Source of the DNA: Ruegeria sp. HKCCSA071
GTDB lineage: Bacteria; Pseudomonadota; Alphaproteobacteria; Rhodobacterales; Rhodobacteraceae
Direction of reading: 5' to 3'
Length of the DNA stretch: 64,000 nucleotides
Assembly (NCBI RefSeq): GCF_017872555.1
Contig: NZ_JAEDOX010000001.1
Coordinates: 310,001-374,000 of the forward strand
Part shown: piece after piece, positions 28,031-37,209 of the stretch
Numbering within the stretch: the stretch's first letter is position 1
Layout of the letters: each line of letters begins with the position of its first letter
Translations under genes and position numbers: made by a program
Notes under the pieces: model-generated
What the model was told of the DNA's origin: nothing
The model's input: the letters and a program-made list of their open reading frames with translations, nothing else
Database searches by the model: none

Positions 28031-29143
28031 ATGGCGCAAGGGTTTTCGTTGAAAGATCAGATGTTCAACGCTGAGAAAGTAAATTATCTCAGTGGTTTGT
28101 TTTCCGAGTCTCATGCAGAATTTGATGCCCCGGCATTCCGATCTGCGGTCATGTCGCGATTGCTGGATCTAGAGTTGAAGGATCGGATCATCTGGATCGC
28201 CACTTGTCTGCAACAGGCGGTGCCCGGTGACTTGCATGCTGTTGCCCCGACGATCCTGCGCGCCTTGCCTGCGCCTTTGGACCCGACGAAAACGGATGAC
28301 GATTTTGGCGATTTCATCTTTGCGCCGGTCGGTGAGTGGGTAGCGGCCATAGGCCTTGAGCATGTTGATCTGGCTTTGGACGTGATGGAGGAACTGACAC
28401 AGAGGTTTTCAATGGAATGGGCGATCCGACCGTTCCTGAACCATGACCCGGACCGGGTGTTGCGGCGGATGCAGGATTGGTGCTCTCATGACAGTTACCA
28501 CGTGCGCAGGTTGGTCAGCGAGGGGACGCGCCCCCGATTGCCATGGGGGCAGGCGGTCGCATTGGGTTTGCAGGACCCGCTGCCGTTGCTGGACAATTTG
28601 CACATGGATTCGACGCGGTATGTCACCCGGTCCGTATCCAATCACCTGAACGACATCACCAAGAAAGACCCGGATCTGGTATTGGATCGCCTGAAGGCGT
28701 GGCGCAACCAGGGTCATCAGACTCAGGACGAACTGGACTGGATGACGTCACACACCCTGCGCGGACTTGTGAAAGCGGGGCATCCTGAAGCAATGAAGAT
28801 GTTAGGCTATGACCCGGACGCGGAAATCGAGGTCGCGGTCAACCTGAACTCCGAAGCTCGAATTGGGGACGCTCTGGCCTTTTCGGTCACTTTGAAAGGG
28901 GGCGGAGAGCTGCCAGTTCTGGTTGACTATGTCATTCATTTTCAAAGACCTGGCGGGAAAATCTCAGCCAAGGTGCACAAGTTGAAGCAGGCGGCTTTGA
29001 AGAACGGGAAACTGACGCTGGAAAAACGCCACAAGTTGAAGGGTGACGCCACAACGTTCAAGTTGGTCCCCGGCGCACATCGGTTTGAGGTTCAGGTGAA
29101 TGGCAAAATTCGTGCGGGCGTGGACTTCGATCTGCTTGGGTAA
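28031..29143 (+). CDS. alkC: AlkC-like DNA alkylation repair glycosylase with Ig-like domain
   Basis: A 370-residue protein. Residues about 1-255 form an ALK/HEAT-like helical repeat domain (FSLKDQMFNAEKVNYLSGLF, RLVSEGTRPRLPWG, RYVTRSVSNHLNDI), typical of AlkC/AlkD 3-methyladenine glycosylases that wrap alkylated DNA without base flipping. Residues about 265-370 are beta-rich (VAVNLNSEARIGDALAFSV ... VPGAHRFEVQVNGK), matching the Ig-like C-terminal domain of the AlkC subgroup, which helps excise 3-methylcytosine in studied members. The ATG at 28031 is 2 bp after the SDR, so they form an operon. Confidence 0.82.
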   Translation: MAQGFSLKDQMFNAEKVNYLSGLFSESHAEFDAPAFRSAVMSRLLDLELKDRIIWIATCLQQAVPGDLHAVAPTILRALPAPLDPTKTDDDFGDFIFAPVGEWVAAIGLEHVDLALDVMEELTQRFSMEWAIRPFLNHDPDRVLRRMQDWCSHDSYHVRRLVSEGTRPRLPWGQAVALGLQDPLPLLDNLHMDSTRYVTRSVSNHLNDITKKDPDLVLDRLKAWRNQGHQTQDELDWMTSHTLRGLVKAGHPEAMKMLGYDPDAEIEVAVNLNSEARIGDALAFSVTLKGGGELPVLVDYVIHFQRPGGKISAKVHKLKQAALKNGKLTLEKRHKLKGDATTFKLVPGAHRFEVQVNGKIRAGVDFDLLG

Positions 29144-29249
29144 AACCGCGCGGGACCACTCACGCTTTCGTCAAAAACGCCTTCGCCGGATTGCGAACTC
29201 CCGGCGCTTGCATTAGCTCGGACATGACCATTTGCGAGGGAAAAGCGCG

Positions 29250-30299
29250 ATGAAACATGAATCGGTGCAGAACTATTACGGTGAAGTCCTGCAAAGCAGT
29301 GCTGACTTGCAGACCAATGCGTGCTGCACGCCCGACGACATGCCCGGTCATGTCAAAAAGATCCTTTCAAAGATTCATGACGACGTTCTGACTCGCTACT
29401 ATGGCTGCGGTCTGATTGCCCCACTTGATCTGGAAGGCATGTCGATCCTCGATCTGGGGTGTGGGGCCGGGCGGGATGTATATGCCTTGTCCGCCATGGT
29501 CGGCGAGACGGGCCGGGTGGTGGGGGTCGACATGACGTCCGAACAATTGGACGTCGCCCGCGCGCATCAGGAATATCACGCCGAAGCATTTGGATATGCC
29601 CGCAGCAATGTAGAGTTCCATCACGGCTATATCGAAAAACTGGATGAGCTTGATCTGGAACCCGGATCGTTCGATATCATCGTCTCGAACTGCGTGATCA
29701 ACCTGGCCACGGATAAGAATGCGGTTCTGCGCGGCGCGCATCGGTTGTTGAAAAAGGGCGGAGAGATGTATTTCTCGGATGTCTATGCAGACCGCCGTAT
29801 TCCCCAGGCGATGGCCGAGGACGAAGTACTTTATGGCGAGTGCCTGTCCGGCGCGCTTTATTGGAATGATTTCCTGTCAATGGCTCGAACGGCCGGTTTC
29901 GGCGACCCGCGCCGCGTGACGCACCGTCCACTGACGATCGAAAATCCGGTATTGGAAGAGCGTGTTGCGCCATTGAAGTTCCTGTCCGCGACATACCGTC
30001 TGTTCAAGCTGCCAGCACTGGAACCGGCCTGTGAGGATTATGGGCAAGCCGTGATCTACAAGGGGACCGTGCCGAACGCACCGCATGAATTTGTTCTGGA
30101 TGACCATCACGTTATCGAAGCCGGCAAGGTGTTTCCGGTCTGCGGCAACACCTGGATGATGCTGAATGACACGCGATTTGCCCGTCATTTTGACTTTATC
30201 GGCGATTTTTCGACCCATTATGGCATTTTCGAAGGCTGTGGTGGCGAAAGCCCGTTTGAGGCCACGGGTGCATCTGTCGCTTCTGGCGGGTGTTGCTGA
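29250..30299 (+). CDS. arsM: Arsenite S-adenosylmethyltransferase
   Basis: SAM-dependent enzyme that methylates trivalent arsenic. The SAM loop LDLGCGAGRDVYALSAM and the conserved cysteines are present: the N-terminal Cys pair in TNACCTPDD, then SNCVINL and YGECLSGALY. The C-terminus ends in a Cys pair (GGCC). 349 residues from the ATG at 29250, after a GAGGGAAA site. No ArsR, ArsC or arsenite exporter lies nearby, so it is an isolated arsM. Confidence 0.88.
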   Translation: MKHESVQNYYGEVLQSSADLQTNACCTPDDMPGHVKKILSKIHDDVLTRYYGCGLIAPLDLEGMSILDLGCGAGRDVYALSAMVGETGRVVGVDMTSEQLDVARAHQEYHAEAFGYARSNVEFHHGYIEKLDELDLEPGSFDIIVSNCVINLATDKNAVLRGAHRLLKKGGEMYFSDVYADRRIPQAMAEDEVLYGECLSGALYWNDFLSMARTAGFGDPRRVTHRPLTIENPVLEERVAPLKFLSATYRLFKLPALEPACEDYGQAVIYKGTVPNAPHEFVLDDHHVIEAGKVFPVCGNTWMMLNDTRFARHFDFIGDFSTHYGIFEGCGGESPFEATGASVASGGCC

Positions 30300-30316
30300 T
30301 CCCTTGCGCCTGAGGG

Positions 30317-30335
30317 GCGGGGTTGCTATCCCCGC
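30317..30335. other. Perfect hairpin between arsM and the ABC ATPase gene
   Basis: GCGGGG (30317-30322), 7-nt loop, CCCCGC (30330-30335). It has no T-run, so it is a weak terminator at best. It overlaps the TTG that would be the most upstream start of the next gene, which supports the later start chosen there. Confidence 0.45.
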
Positions 30336-30379
30336 TCAAGCCCGATGGATTTGATCGGGAAAGGCAACGGGGTCCATCG

Positions 30380-31474
30380 GTGACAGGTAACGCAATTCCG
30401 CCGCGTCTGGAAATTCGCAACATTATCCGTCGGTTTGAAGGCCGGGTTGTTGTGGATGATGTTTCGCTGACCGTTCAGGCAGGCAAGGTGACCTGTCTTC
30501 TAGGGCCGTCGGGCTGCGGGAAATCCACCACGTTGCGCATGATCGCCGGGGTCGAGATGCAGGACTCGGGTGAGATTTATGTTGATGGTAAGCTGATCTG
30601 CGACACCGTGTTCCGGGTGCCTCCGGAACGGCGCGAGATCGGTCTGATGTTTCAGGACTTTGCGCTGTTCCCGCATCTGAGCGTGGCCAATAACGTGGCC
30701 TTCGGCCTGAAGGGCAGCAAGGACGAAAAACGTGTCCGGGTCGAGGAGTTGTTGCGCAAAGTCGACCTGATGCGGTTTATCGACGGTTTCCCGCATCAAC
30801 TATCGGGTGGCGAGCAACAACGCGTTGCGTTGGCGCGTGCGCTGGCGCCGCGCCCACGCATCATGCTGATGGACGAGCCGTTTTCCGGCCTCGACAACCG
30901 TTTGCGTGATGGTATCCGTGACGAAACGCTGGCCATTCTCAAGGAAGAAGATGCCGCCGTACTGTTGGTCACGCACGAGCCGGAAGAAGCGATGCGCATG
31001 GCCGACGAGATCGCCCTGATGCGGCGTGGCAAGATCGTGCAACAGGGCGCGCCCTATAACGTCTATACGCGTCCCGCAGACAAGGCAGCGGTATCTTTTT
31101 TCAGTGATGTCAATGTTTTACGGGCACAAGTGAATGGCGCATTGGCGGACACGCCCTTTGGTCAGTTCCTGGCACCGGGCATTCCGAATGGTACGGATGT
31201 CGAGATCGTTTTTCGCCCTCAGCACATCAAGCTGGACTTTGACCGCAACGGCAAGGGGCCACTGCCGACGCCGACAGATGGTGTCGCGGCCCGTGGTGTC
31301 GTTGAACGTGCGCGATTTCTGGGCAATGAGAGTCTGGTAGAGTTCCGCATGGACTATGATGGTTCGATCCTAAAGGCGACGGTTCCGAACGTGTTTGTCC
31401 CCAACCCGGGCCGGGTCATGTGGCTGACCATCCGCCGCGACAGGTGCTTCGTTTTCCCCGAGACAAGGCGCTGA
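30380..31474 (+). CDS. ABC transporter ATP-binding protein (FbpC/PotA-like)
   Basis: ATPase subunit of an importer. Walker A GPSGCGKST, Q-loop, signature LSGGEQQRVALARAL, Walker B IMLMDEP and the H-loop THEPEEAM are all intact. A C-terminal TOBE-like domain (about 270-364) follows. The GTG at 30380 is my preferred start (364 residues); a TTG at 30323 is possible. No permease or binding protein lies beside it in this window, so its partners must be encoded elsewhere. The closest look is to ferric-iron or polyamine type importers. Confidence 0.82.
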   Translation: MTGNAIPPRLEIRNIIRRFEGRVVVDDVSLTVQAGKVTCLLGPSGCGKSTTLRMIAGVEMQDSGEIYVDGKLICDTVFRVPPERREIGLMFQDFALFPHLSVANNVAFGLKGSKDEKRVRVEELLRKVDLMRFIDGFPHQLSGGEQQRVALARALAPRPRIMLMDEPFSGLDNRLRDGIRDETLAILKEEDAAVLLVTHEPEEAMRMADEIALMRRGKIVQQGAPYNVYTRPADKAAVSFFSDVNVLRAQVNGALADTPFGQFLAPGIPNGTDVEIVFRPQHIKLDFDRNGKGPLPTPTDGVAARGVVERARFLGNESLVEFRMDYDGSILKATVPNVFVPNPGRVMWLTIRRDRCFVFPETRR

Positions 31475-31588
31475 TCCATCGATTTCCACCAAAGTGGTGC
31501 GCGAAATCCTCAGATTGGGGGACCACGTCGCTTGCCGCAACGCAGGCCCGGGTCTATCAAGAGCCAAACGCGGGGGTAAATCGGGCAC

Positions 31589-32371
31589 ATGCGAATTCTT
31601 CTGACCAATGACGACGGGATCAATGCGCCGGGCTTGATCACGCTTGAGGCGATTGCGGCTGAACTGGCCGGACCGGATGGAGAGGTCTGGGTGGTCGCGC
31701 CCGCGTTTGAACAGTCCGGGGTTGGGCATTGCATCAGCTACACGCATCCGATGATGGTCGCCAAGCTGGGAGAGCGGCGCTTTGCCGCCGAAGGATCGCC
31801 TGCCGACTGTGTTTTGGCAGGGCTTCACGATGTTATGTTGGATACCCCTCCCGATCTGGTTCTGTCCGGCGTGAACAGGGGTAATAACTCGGCCGAAAAC
31901 ACGTTGTATTCCGGTACGATCGGTGGCGCGATGGAGGCGGCATTGCAGGGCGTCCCGGCGATTGCTCTGTCGCAATATTTTGGCCCCCGCAACCTGGGCG
32001 TTGACGACCCGTTCGAGGCAGCCGCTCGGTATGGTGCAAATCTGGTGCGCCGGATTCTGGACGCAACTCCGGCAGAACAAGGTGATTACCGGCTGTTTTA
32101 CAACGTGAATTTCCCCCCGGTTCCGGCAGCCGAAGTGCTGGGCACGCGGATCGCGGCGCAAGGGTTTCGGCGCGACACACGGTTTTCAGTCGAACCGCAC
32201 AGTTCGCCTTCGGGGCGGCGGTTCCTGTGGATCAAGGGTGGCTATCAGCACAATCCGACCGCACCCGGAACGGATGCGGCTGTCAATCTGGAAGGCTATA
32301 TCTCGGTCACGCCGATGCGCGCTGACCTGACTGCACATGACATGCTGGAGGCATTGAAGGCGGTCGAATGA
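31589..32371 (+). CDS. surE: 5'/3'-nucleotidase SurE
   Basis: Metal-dependent nucleotidase active on nucleoside monophosphates, a survival protein. The start [15 protein letters not shown] carries the two catalytic aspartates, and the metal-binding Asn lies in [18 protein letters not shown]. 260 residues. Its stop overlaps pcm (ATGA). surE-pcm-nlpD is a conserved proteobacterial cluster. Confidence 0.95.
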   Translation: MRILLTNDDGINAPGLITLEAIAAELAGPDGEVWVVAPAFEQSGVGHCISYTHPMMVAKLGERRFAAEGSPADCVLAGLHDVMLDTPPDLVLSGVNRGNNSAENTLYSGTIGGAMEAALQGVPAIALSQYFGPRNLGVDDPFEAAARYGANLVRRILDATPAEQGDYRLFYNVNFPPVPAAEVLGTRIAAQGFRRDTRFSVEPHSSPSGRRFLWIKGGYQHNPTAPGTDAAVNLEGYISVTPMRADLTAHDMLEALKAVE

Positions 32372-33018
32372 GCGGACTGGACCCTGAAACAGTAATGCAA
32401 TTCCTGTTTGCCCTGCGCAAACGGGGGGTCACGGATGCGCGCGTGCTGGCTGCGATGGAGCAGGTGGACCGCGGTCGCTTTGTCACCGGCCTGTTTGCAG
32501 GGCGTGCTTACGAGGACATGCCGCTGCCGATTTCCTGCGGTCAGACGATCAGTCAACCCTCGGTCGTTGGCCTGATGACGCAGGCCCTGAACGTGAGGCC
32601 CCGGGACACGGTGCTCGAGATTGGGACAGGTTCAGGTTATCAGGCGGCGATCCTGTCCAAGCTGGCCCGCCGGGTCTACACAGTGGAACGCCACAGGCGG
32701 TTGGTGAGCGAAACAAGCAAGCTGTTTGCCGACCTGGGCCTGACGAATATCACGTCGATGTTGTCGGATGGGTCATTTGGCCTTCCGGAACAAGCCCCTT
32801 TTGACCGGATCATTGTCACAGCCGCAGCCGAGGATCCTCCGGGCCCGCTCTTGGCGCAGCTGAAAATCGGGGGTATTATGGTTCTACCCGTGGGCCAGTC
32901 GGACGCGGTGCAGCAACTGATCAAAGTGACGCGCACCGAAGATGGTCTGGACTATGACGAATTAACGTCTGTCCGTTTCGTGCCCCTTCTGGAGGGGCTT
33001 GGAAAGGACGAGGCGTAA
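32368..33018 (+). CDS. pcm: Protein-L-isoaspartate O-methyltransferase
   Basis: Repairs isoaspartyl damage in aged proteins by SAM-dependent methylation. Motifs: [20 protein letters not shown], the SAM loop [15 protein letters not shown], and the C-terminal block [10 protein letters not shown]. 216 residues, normal. It is translationally coupled to surE and followed by the nlpD-like gene after 62 bp. Confidence 0.95.
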   Translation: MSGLDPETVMQFLFALRKRGVTDARVLAAMEQVDRGRFVTGLFAGRAYEDMPLPISCGQTISQPSVVGLMTQALNVRPRDTVLEIGTGSGYQAAILSKLARRVYTVERHRRLVSETSKLFADLGLTNITSMLSDGSFGLPEQAPFDRIIVTAAAEDPPGPLLAQLKIGGIMVLPVGQSDAVQQLIKVTRTEDGLDYDELTSVRFVPLLEGLGKDEA

Positions 33019-33080
33019 TAGGCTTAAAGAATTGGTCGCCGGAACTCCGGGCAACAGGGGCAGGCGTTGAGGACAGAATT

Positions 33081-34253
33081 ATGAGAGCAGTATCCAAATC
33101 AGCAATGCACCGCTGTGCGACCGGGGTGGCCGCTCTGGCCATTCTGGCCGGGTGCGAGGGGCCTCTGGATTATGACCTTCGCGGGCAGATCGGTGGATTT
33201 TCGACCACCAATGCAGCGCAATCCGCAACGGCATCCCGCCCGACACCGGACAGCCGGGGTGTCATTACCTATCCGAATTACCAGGTGGTCGTGGCGCGCC
33301 GCGGCGATACGGTGCGGGACGTGGCTGCGCGGGTTGGCCTGCCCGAGGGCGAGCTTTCGCGCTTCAACGGCCTGCAGACAACGGACACGCTGAGAGAGGG
33401 TGAGGTTCTTGCATTGCCACGCACTGTTGGTGCTGGCAGCGGCGTGGACATCGCGTCGGTTGCCGGGTCTGCAATTGACCAGGTGCCGGCGTCGGGTTCG
33501 GTTCAGACCACAACACTGGAACCCGCGAAACAGGCACCAACCCCTGCGCCGATTTCAACCGGACCGGAGCCTGTCAGGCATAAGGTCAAGCGGGGTGAGA
33601 CGGCCTATACAATCTCGCGCCTCTACCAGGTGCCGGTTGAATCTCTGGCGGAATGGAATGGGCTAGGATCAGATTTTACCGTGCGTGAAGGTCAATACTT
33701 GTTGATTCCGGTCAAAAACCAGCCAGCGCCCCGGCAAAATGCGGCTAGTGCCGCGCCCGTTCCCGCCACAGAGGTGACGGAACCGGGGCAGGGTTCTCCG
33801 ACGCCGACACCACCCAGCGCTACGCAGCCCTTGCCGGACGAAAAAATCGAGCCGCTGGCCGAGGCCCCCGACGTGACCGCCGAAGCGCCAACCAATACGC
33901 GCACTACTGCGCTGTCCCTGCCGGTTGGCGGCACTATCATTCGCGGCTATGACAAGGGCAAGAATGAGGGCATCGACATTGCTGCTGCTCCGGGTACGTC
34001 GGTCACAGCTGCCGAAGCCGGTACGGTCGCGGCGATCACCGCGGACGCGGATCAGGTGCCGATCATTGTGGTCAAGCACAACAACGATCTTCTGACTGTC
34101 TATGCAAATGTCGACAAGATCACTGTCAAGAAAGGCGATAAGGTACGCCGTGGCCAGAAGCTGGCGCAACTGCGGGGCGGCGACAATGCCTATGTGCATT
34201 TCGAAGTCCGCAAAGGGTTCGAGTCCGTCGACCCCGAGCCCTATCTGAAGTGA
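33081..34253 (+). CDS. nlpD: NlpD-like lipoprotein with two LysM domains and a degenerate M23 domain
   Basis: Probable outer-membrane lipoprotein that binds peptidoglycan and helps control cell-separation amidases. Lipobox LAGC with the acylated Cys at residue 25. LysM domains at about 70-115 and 165-213 are separated by Pro/Thr-rich linkers. The C-terminal M23/LytM domain (about 285-390) lacks key zinc ligands: the first His of the HxxxD site is Asn (KNEGIDIA), and the HxH motif reads YVHFEV. Like E. coli NlpD and EnvC it is therefore likely an activator and not an enzyme. 390 residues. Confidence 0.88.
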   Translation: MRAVSKSAMHRCATGVAALAILAGCEGPLDYDLRGQIGGFSTTNAAQSATASRPTPDSRGVITYPNYQVVVARRGDTVRDVAARVGLPEGELSRFNGLQTTDTLREGEVLALPRTVGAGSGVDIASVAGSAIDQVPASGSVQTTTLEPAKQAPTPAPISTGPEPVRHKVKRGETAYTISRLYQVPVESLAEWNGLGSDFTVREGQYLLIPVKNQPAPRQNAASAAPVPATEVTEPGQGSPTPTPPSATQPLPDEKIEPLAEAPDVTAEAPTNTRTTALSLPVGGTIIRGYDKGKNEGIDIAAAPGTSVTAAEAGTVAAITADADQVPIIVVKHNNDLLTVYANVDKITVKKGDKVRRGQKLAQLRGGDNAYVHFEVRKGFESVDPEPYLK

Positions 34254-34259
34254 GGTTGT

Positions 34260-34311
34260 ATGGCCCGTACCGGGCCATGCCTTCGGCGAGAGTATTTCTG
34301 AAAAGATGAAG
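34260..34311 (+). repeat. Roseobacter-type intergenic repeat, copy D
   Basis: Hairpin ATGGCCCG-TAC-CGGGCCAT (34260-34278) followed by the core GGCGAGAGTATTTCTG and AAAAGATGAAG (34285-34311). It fills nearly the whole gap between the convergent nlpD and YafY-type regulator genes, consistent with a terminator role. Confidence 0.7.
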
Positions 34312-34315
34312 CCTG

Positions 34316-34987
34316 TCAGGCGTACGGGTCATAGTCACTCAGGCGTTTTCCGGGTTCGTCGGCGAAGATCTCCGGAAGGGGTGAAACAGCTTCGATCAGG
34401 TCAATTCGAAAAACACGAAATCCGTTGCGCAACTCGCACCAGGCGGTAAGGGTCCAGACCCGCCCCCAGTATTCCATATGGAGCGGACGGATGATGCGTT
34501 CTGTCAAAACACCGTCAATGCGACGATAGGACAGGTGAAGCTTCTGACGAGATTTGATGGCTGCACGGATCGGGGCCATATGGGCAAGGCCCCTTGCGGC
34601 ATCGGCAAACGGGTAGACCGCGAATTTCCAGCTGTCCGCCTCGGCCACGACCTGCGTTGGCAAAACAGCGTCGATCTTGTCGGCAAGCGATTGTGCGGCT
34701 GCTTTCAGGTCAGTATCCGCAGCTTCGGCCACGATGGCCATGCCAAGATTCAGCGCCTCAAGCTCGGCTGGGGTCAGGTTCAACGGGGGCAGGGTGATCT
34801 GCTCGCGCACCATGTAGCCGACACCGCGCTCTCCCTCGACTGGAACGCCCGAGGCCACCAGCGTATCCATGTCGCGATAGATGGTGCGGACCGACACCTC
34901 AAGCCGGTCCGCAATGTCCTGCGCGCGGTGCAGTTTGCCGTCGCGCAGGATCTGGATGATATCGAACAGGCGGTCAGTGCGGCGCAT
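34316..34987 (-). CDS. YafY-family transcriptional regulator (HTH-11, WYL)
   Basis: A 223-residue regulator. The N-terminal HTH_11 domain (about 1-55; MRRTDRLFDIIQILRDGK ... VSVRTIYRDMDTLVASG) binds DNA. The WYL domain (about 135-200) contains HLSYRR and EYWGRVWTLTAW. It lies 21 bp downstream of the small ABM-like gene in the same direction, so both probably share the promoter with the perfect palindrome at 35363-35384. The ligand is unknown. Confidence 0.87.
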   Translation of the reverse strand: MRRTDRLFDIIQILRDGKLHRAQDIADRLEVSVRTIYRDMDTLVASGVPVEGERGVGYMVREQITLPPLNLTPAELEALNLGMAIVAEAADTDLKAAAQSLADKIDAVLPTQVVAEADSWKFAVYPFADAARGLAHMAPIRAAIKSRQKLHLSYRRIDGVLTERIIRPLHMEYWGRVWTLTAWCELRNGFRVFRIDLIEAVSPLPEIFADEPGKRLSDYDPYA

Positions 34988-35008
34988 GACGCGCCGTTCT
35001 GACTGCGT

Positions 35009-35314
35009 TTAGGCAGTCATGTTCCATAGTACTTTCTCGTGACGCATCTGGATGCTATCTGGATTGATGACCGCCATCATGCCTGCTGCACATTCCTGTT
35101 GCGGAAACTGCGCAGCAGCGTCCTGTGCCGCCTTCAAATCGGTCCAGACAACATAGTCGGTCCAGCGACCATCTTCGCCCTGGCTAAGCTGCCGATGGGC
35201 AAATCCCGGAGCGCTGCGCACAAAGGCCTCAGAGGCCTGACTGAGTTTCACGAACTCTTCCGGCGTGGTGCCATTGGCCAGCGTGAAAGTGACGATTTCA
35301 GCAACGTGGGTCAT
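35009..35314 (-). CDS. ABM-like dimeric alpha/beta-barrel protein
   Basis: A 101-residue single-domain protein of the antibiotic-biosynthesis-monooxygenase-like or EthD-like ferredoxin fold: VAEIVTFTLANGTTPEEFVK, SAPGFAHRQLSQGEDGRW and YVVWTDLKAAQDAA. No signal peptide. Pairs of such a gene with a YafY regulator recur in proteobacteria, and here they form one operon. A GGAG site precedes the ATG. Enzymatic activity is not established. Confidence 0.75.
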   Translation of the reverse strand: MTHVAEIVTFTLANGTTPEEFVKLSQASEAFVRSAPGFAHRQLSQGEDGRWTDYVVWTDLKAAQDAAAQFPQQECAAGMMAVINPDSIQMRHEKVLWNMTA

Positions 35315-35362
35315 TTATTTCTCCATTGACCTTGTTTCGATGCCAAATCCCTAACGGATAGC

Positions 35363-35384
35363 AACTGACATAAACCTGTCAGTT
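35363..35384. promoter_or_regulatory. Perfect palindrome, probable operator of the YafY-type regulator
   Basis: AACTGACA (35363-35370), 6-nt spacer, TGTCAGTT (35377-35384). It lies 49 bp upstream of the ABM-like gene, the first gene of the operon that also encodes the regulator. Its size and symmetry fit a dimeric helix-turn-helix protein; autoregulation is inferred. Confidence 0.65.
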
Positions 35385-35536
35385 GAGAATTGCGACCCCT
35401 TAGATCTCACGCGTTTGCTACAATTTTTACCCGCAATCCGGCGCAGATGTCTTTTGAGACCGGCGATCGAGGCGTAAAGACTGAGTCAGTTGATGTTCCC
35501 GGCGCGCAAACGTGCCGATGAAAAAGGAGAAAAGAC

Positions 35537-35752
35537 ATGCTCAACAATATCGGCCTTCCTGGCCTGCTGCTGATCGCCGTTGTGGTTTTGGTTCTGTTCG
35601 GGCGCGGCAAGATCAGTTCGCTCATGGGCGAAGTCGGCAAAGGCATCACTGCGTTCAAGAAGGGCGTAAAGGACGGTTCGGAAGAGCTGGAAAAGGACGC
35701 CTCTGAACTGGCCAAGGACGTCACACCTGAAACCGAGAAAGACAAGGCGTAA
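35537..35752 (+). CDS. tatA: Sec-independent protein translocase TatA
   Basis: Pore-forming component of the twin-arginine translocase, which exports folded proteins across the inner membrane. One N-terminal transmembrane helix (about 6-21), the conserved FGRGK hinge, then an amphipathic helix ([20 protein letters not shown]) and an acidic tail. 71 residues. GGAG site upstream. First gene of tatABC. Confidence 0.95.
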   Translation: MLNNIGLPGLLLIAVVVLVLFGRGKISSLMGEVGKGITAFKKGVKDGSEELEKDASELAKDVTPETEKDKA

Positions 35753-35758
35753 GCACGG

Positions 35759-36217
35759 ATGTTTGATCTGGGCTGGACCGAGCTTCTGGTCATCGGCATC
35801 GTTGCCCTGATCGTTGTGGGGCCAAAGGACCTGCCGGTGCTGTTCCGCAATGTCGGACGTTTTGTCGGCAAGGCGCGTGGAATGGCGCGCGAATTCAGCA
35901 GCGCCATGAACGAGGCTGCCGATCAGGCTGGGGTGAATGAGATCAAGAAAGGTCTCAACGCTGCCGTAAATCCAGTGGGATCGGCCATGGACGGTGTCAA
36001 GCAAGCCGCGCAGGAGATGGCGAAAAGCATCGATCCTACAAAGTTCGACCCTGAAAGCGAAACGGGTAAACTGGCGGCCGAGCGGGCCGAGCAGGCCAAA
36101 AAGGTTCAGGCGTCAGCCGCCCGTGCCACCGCCGAGCGCAAGGCCAAAGAAGCAGCCGATGCGCTGGCCAAGGCAGAAGAGGCCGAAGCCGCGCTGAACA
36201 CTGAAAGCAAGACATGA
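35759..36217 (+). CDS. tatB: Sec-independent protein translocase TatB
   Basis: Substrate-recognition partner of TatC. N-terminal membrane helix ([20 protein letters not shown]) with the conserved Pro-containing hinge, followed by an amphipathic helix ([19 protein letters not shown]) and an Ala/Lys/Glu-rich helical tail. 152 residues. It begins 6 bp after tatA and overlaps tatC by 4 bp. Confidence 0.94.
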   Translation: MFDLGWTELLVIGIVALIVVGPKDLPVLFRNVGRFVGKARGMAREFSSAMNEAADQAGVNEIKKGLNAAVNPVGSAMDGVKQAAQEMAKSIDPTKFDPESETGKLAAERAEQAKKVQASAARATAERKAKEAADALAKAEEAEAALNTESKT

Positions 36218-37092
36218 GCAAAACCGACGAGATTGACGATTCTTCGGCCCCGTTGATTGAACATCTGGCCGAACTGCGCACACGGTTGATCCACTGTGTC
36301 GTGGCGTTTCTGATCGGTATGATCATCTGTTTTTCAGTGGCCAAGCCGATCTTTAACTTTCTGACAACCCCTTTGTGTGAGGCTCTTGCTGTACGCGGGC
36401 AGGATTGCGGGTTGATATTTATCGCCTTGCAAGAGGGCTTTTTCGTTTACATCAAGGTTTCTCTGCTGGGTGGGTTCGTATTGGCGTTTCCCTATATTGG
36501 GATGCAGATGTGGCGGTTCGTTGCGCCGGGCCTCTACAAGTCCGAGAAAAACGCGTTCCTGCCTTTCATGCTGGCTTCACCCTTCATGTTCTTGTTGGGG
36601 GCGAGCTTTGCGTTCTATGTCGTCACGCCGCTGGCTTATGATTTTTTCCTAGGGTTCCAACAGTTTGGAACAGAGGGAGAGGCGGTTGTCGATGCTGCAA
36701 CTGCTGCGCCACATACCGTGGTGTTCCAGGGCTCAGCCCAGGAATATCTGAACCTGACGATCAAGTTCATCGTGGCCTTTGGATTATGTTTCCAACTGCC
36801 GGTTCTCCTGACCCTCATGGGTAAGGCAGGACTGGTCAGTGCCGAGGGGCTGGGCGCTGTTCGGAAATATGCGGTAGTTGGCATTCTGGTTCTGGCCGCA
36901 ATTGTCACACCACCGGATGTCATCACACAGATCATTCTGTTTGTGGTGGTCTACGGCTTGTACGAGATTTCGATCTTCCTGGTCGCGCGGGTGGAAAAGA
37001 AACGCGAGGACCAGTTGCGCGCTGACGGTTATTACGATGATGAGCCGGAAGCGGATGATGACCTGATGCAGGAATTCGAAGACGACAAGTAA
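36214..37092 (+). CDS. tatC: Sec-independent protein translocase TatC
   Basis: Six-helix membrane receptor for twin-arginine signal peptides. Conserved blocks: [15 protein letters not shown] at the N-terminus, [20 protein letters not shown], and the last helices with [14 protein letters not shown]. 292 residues; the C-terminal tail is acidic. A strong terminator follows. Confidence 0.95.
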   Translation: MSKTDEIDDSSAPLIEHLAELRTRLIHCVVAFLIGMIICFSVAKPIFNFLTTPLCEALAVRGQDCGLIFIALQEGFFVYIKVSLLGGFVLAFPYIGMQMWRFVAPGLYKSEKNAFLPFMLASPFMFLLGASFAFYVVTPLAYDFFLGFQQFGTEGEAVVDAATAAPHTVVFQGSAQEYLNLTIKFIVAFGLCFQLPVLLTLMGKAGLVSAEGLGAVRKYAVVGILVLAAIVTPPDVITQIILFVVVYGLYEISIFLVARVEKKREDQLRADGYYDDEPEADDDLMQEFEDDK

Positions 37093-37110
37093 GTCTGCCG
37101 ATGAAAACAA

Positions 37111-37142
37111 AAGGGCGCGCCATCCAAAGGCGCGCCTTTTTT
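37111..37142 (+). terminator. Rho-independent terminator after tatABC
   Basis: Stem GGCGCGCC (37114-37121) / GGCGCGCC (37129-37136) with a 7-nt loop, preceded by A residues and followed by six T residues. It lies about 20 bp after the tatC stop. Confidence 0.92.
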
Positions 37143-37209
37143 GTTTGAAACTCTTGTTGTGCCAATTGGAACGTGCTTTGACCCCCTCAAGACAAAACCG
37201 GAGGCCCGT

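Noticed and set aside
28031..29143. Upstream extension of the alkC-like frame to 27641
   Set aside because: The extension lies out of frame inside the SDR gene and has no likeness; the ATG at 28031 starts the conserved protein.
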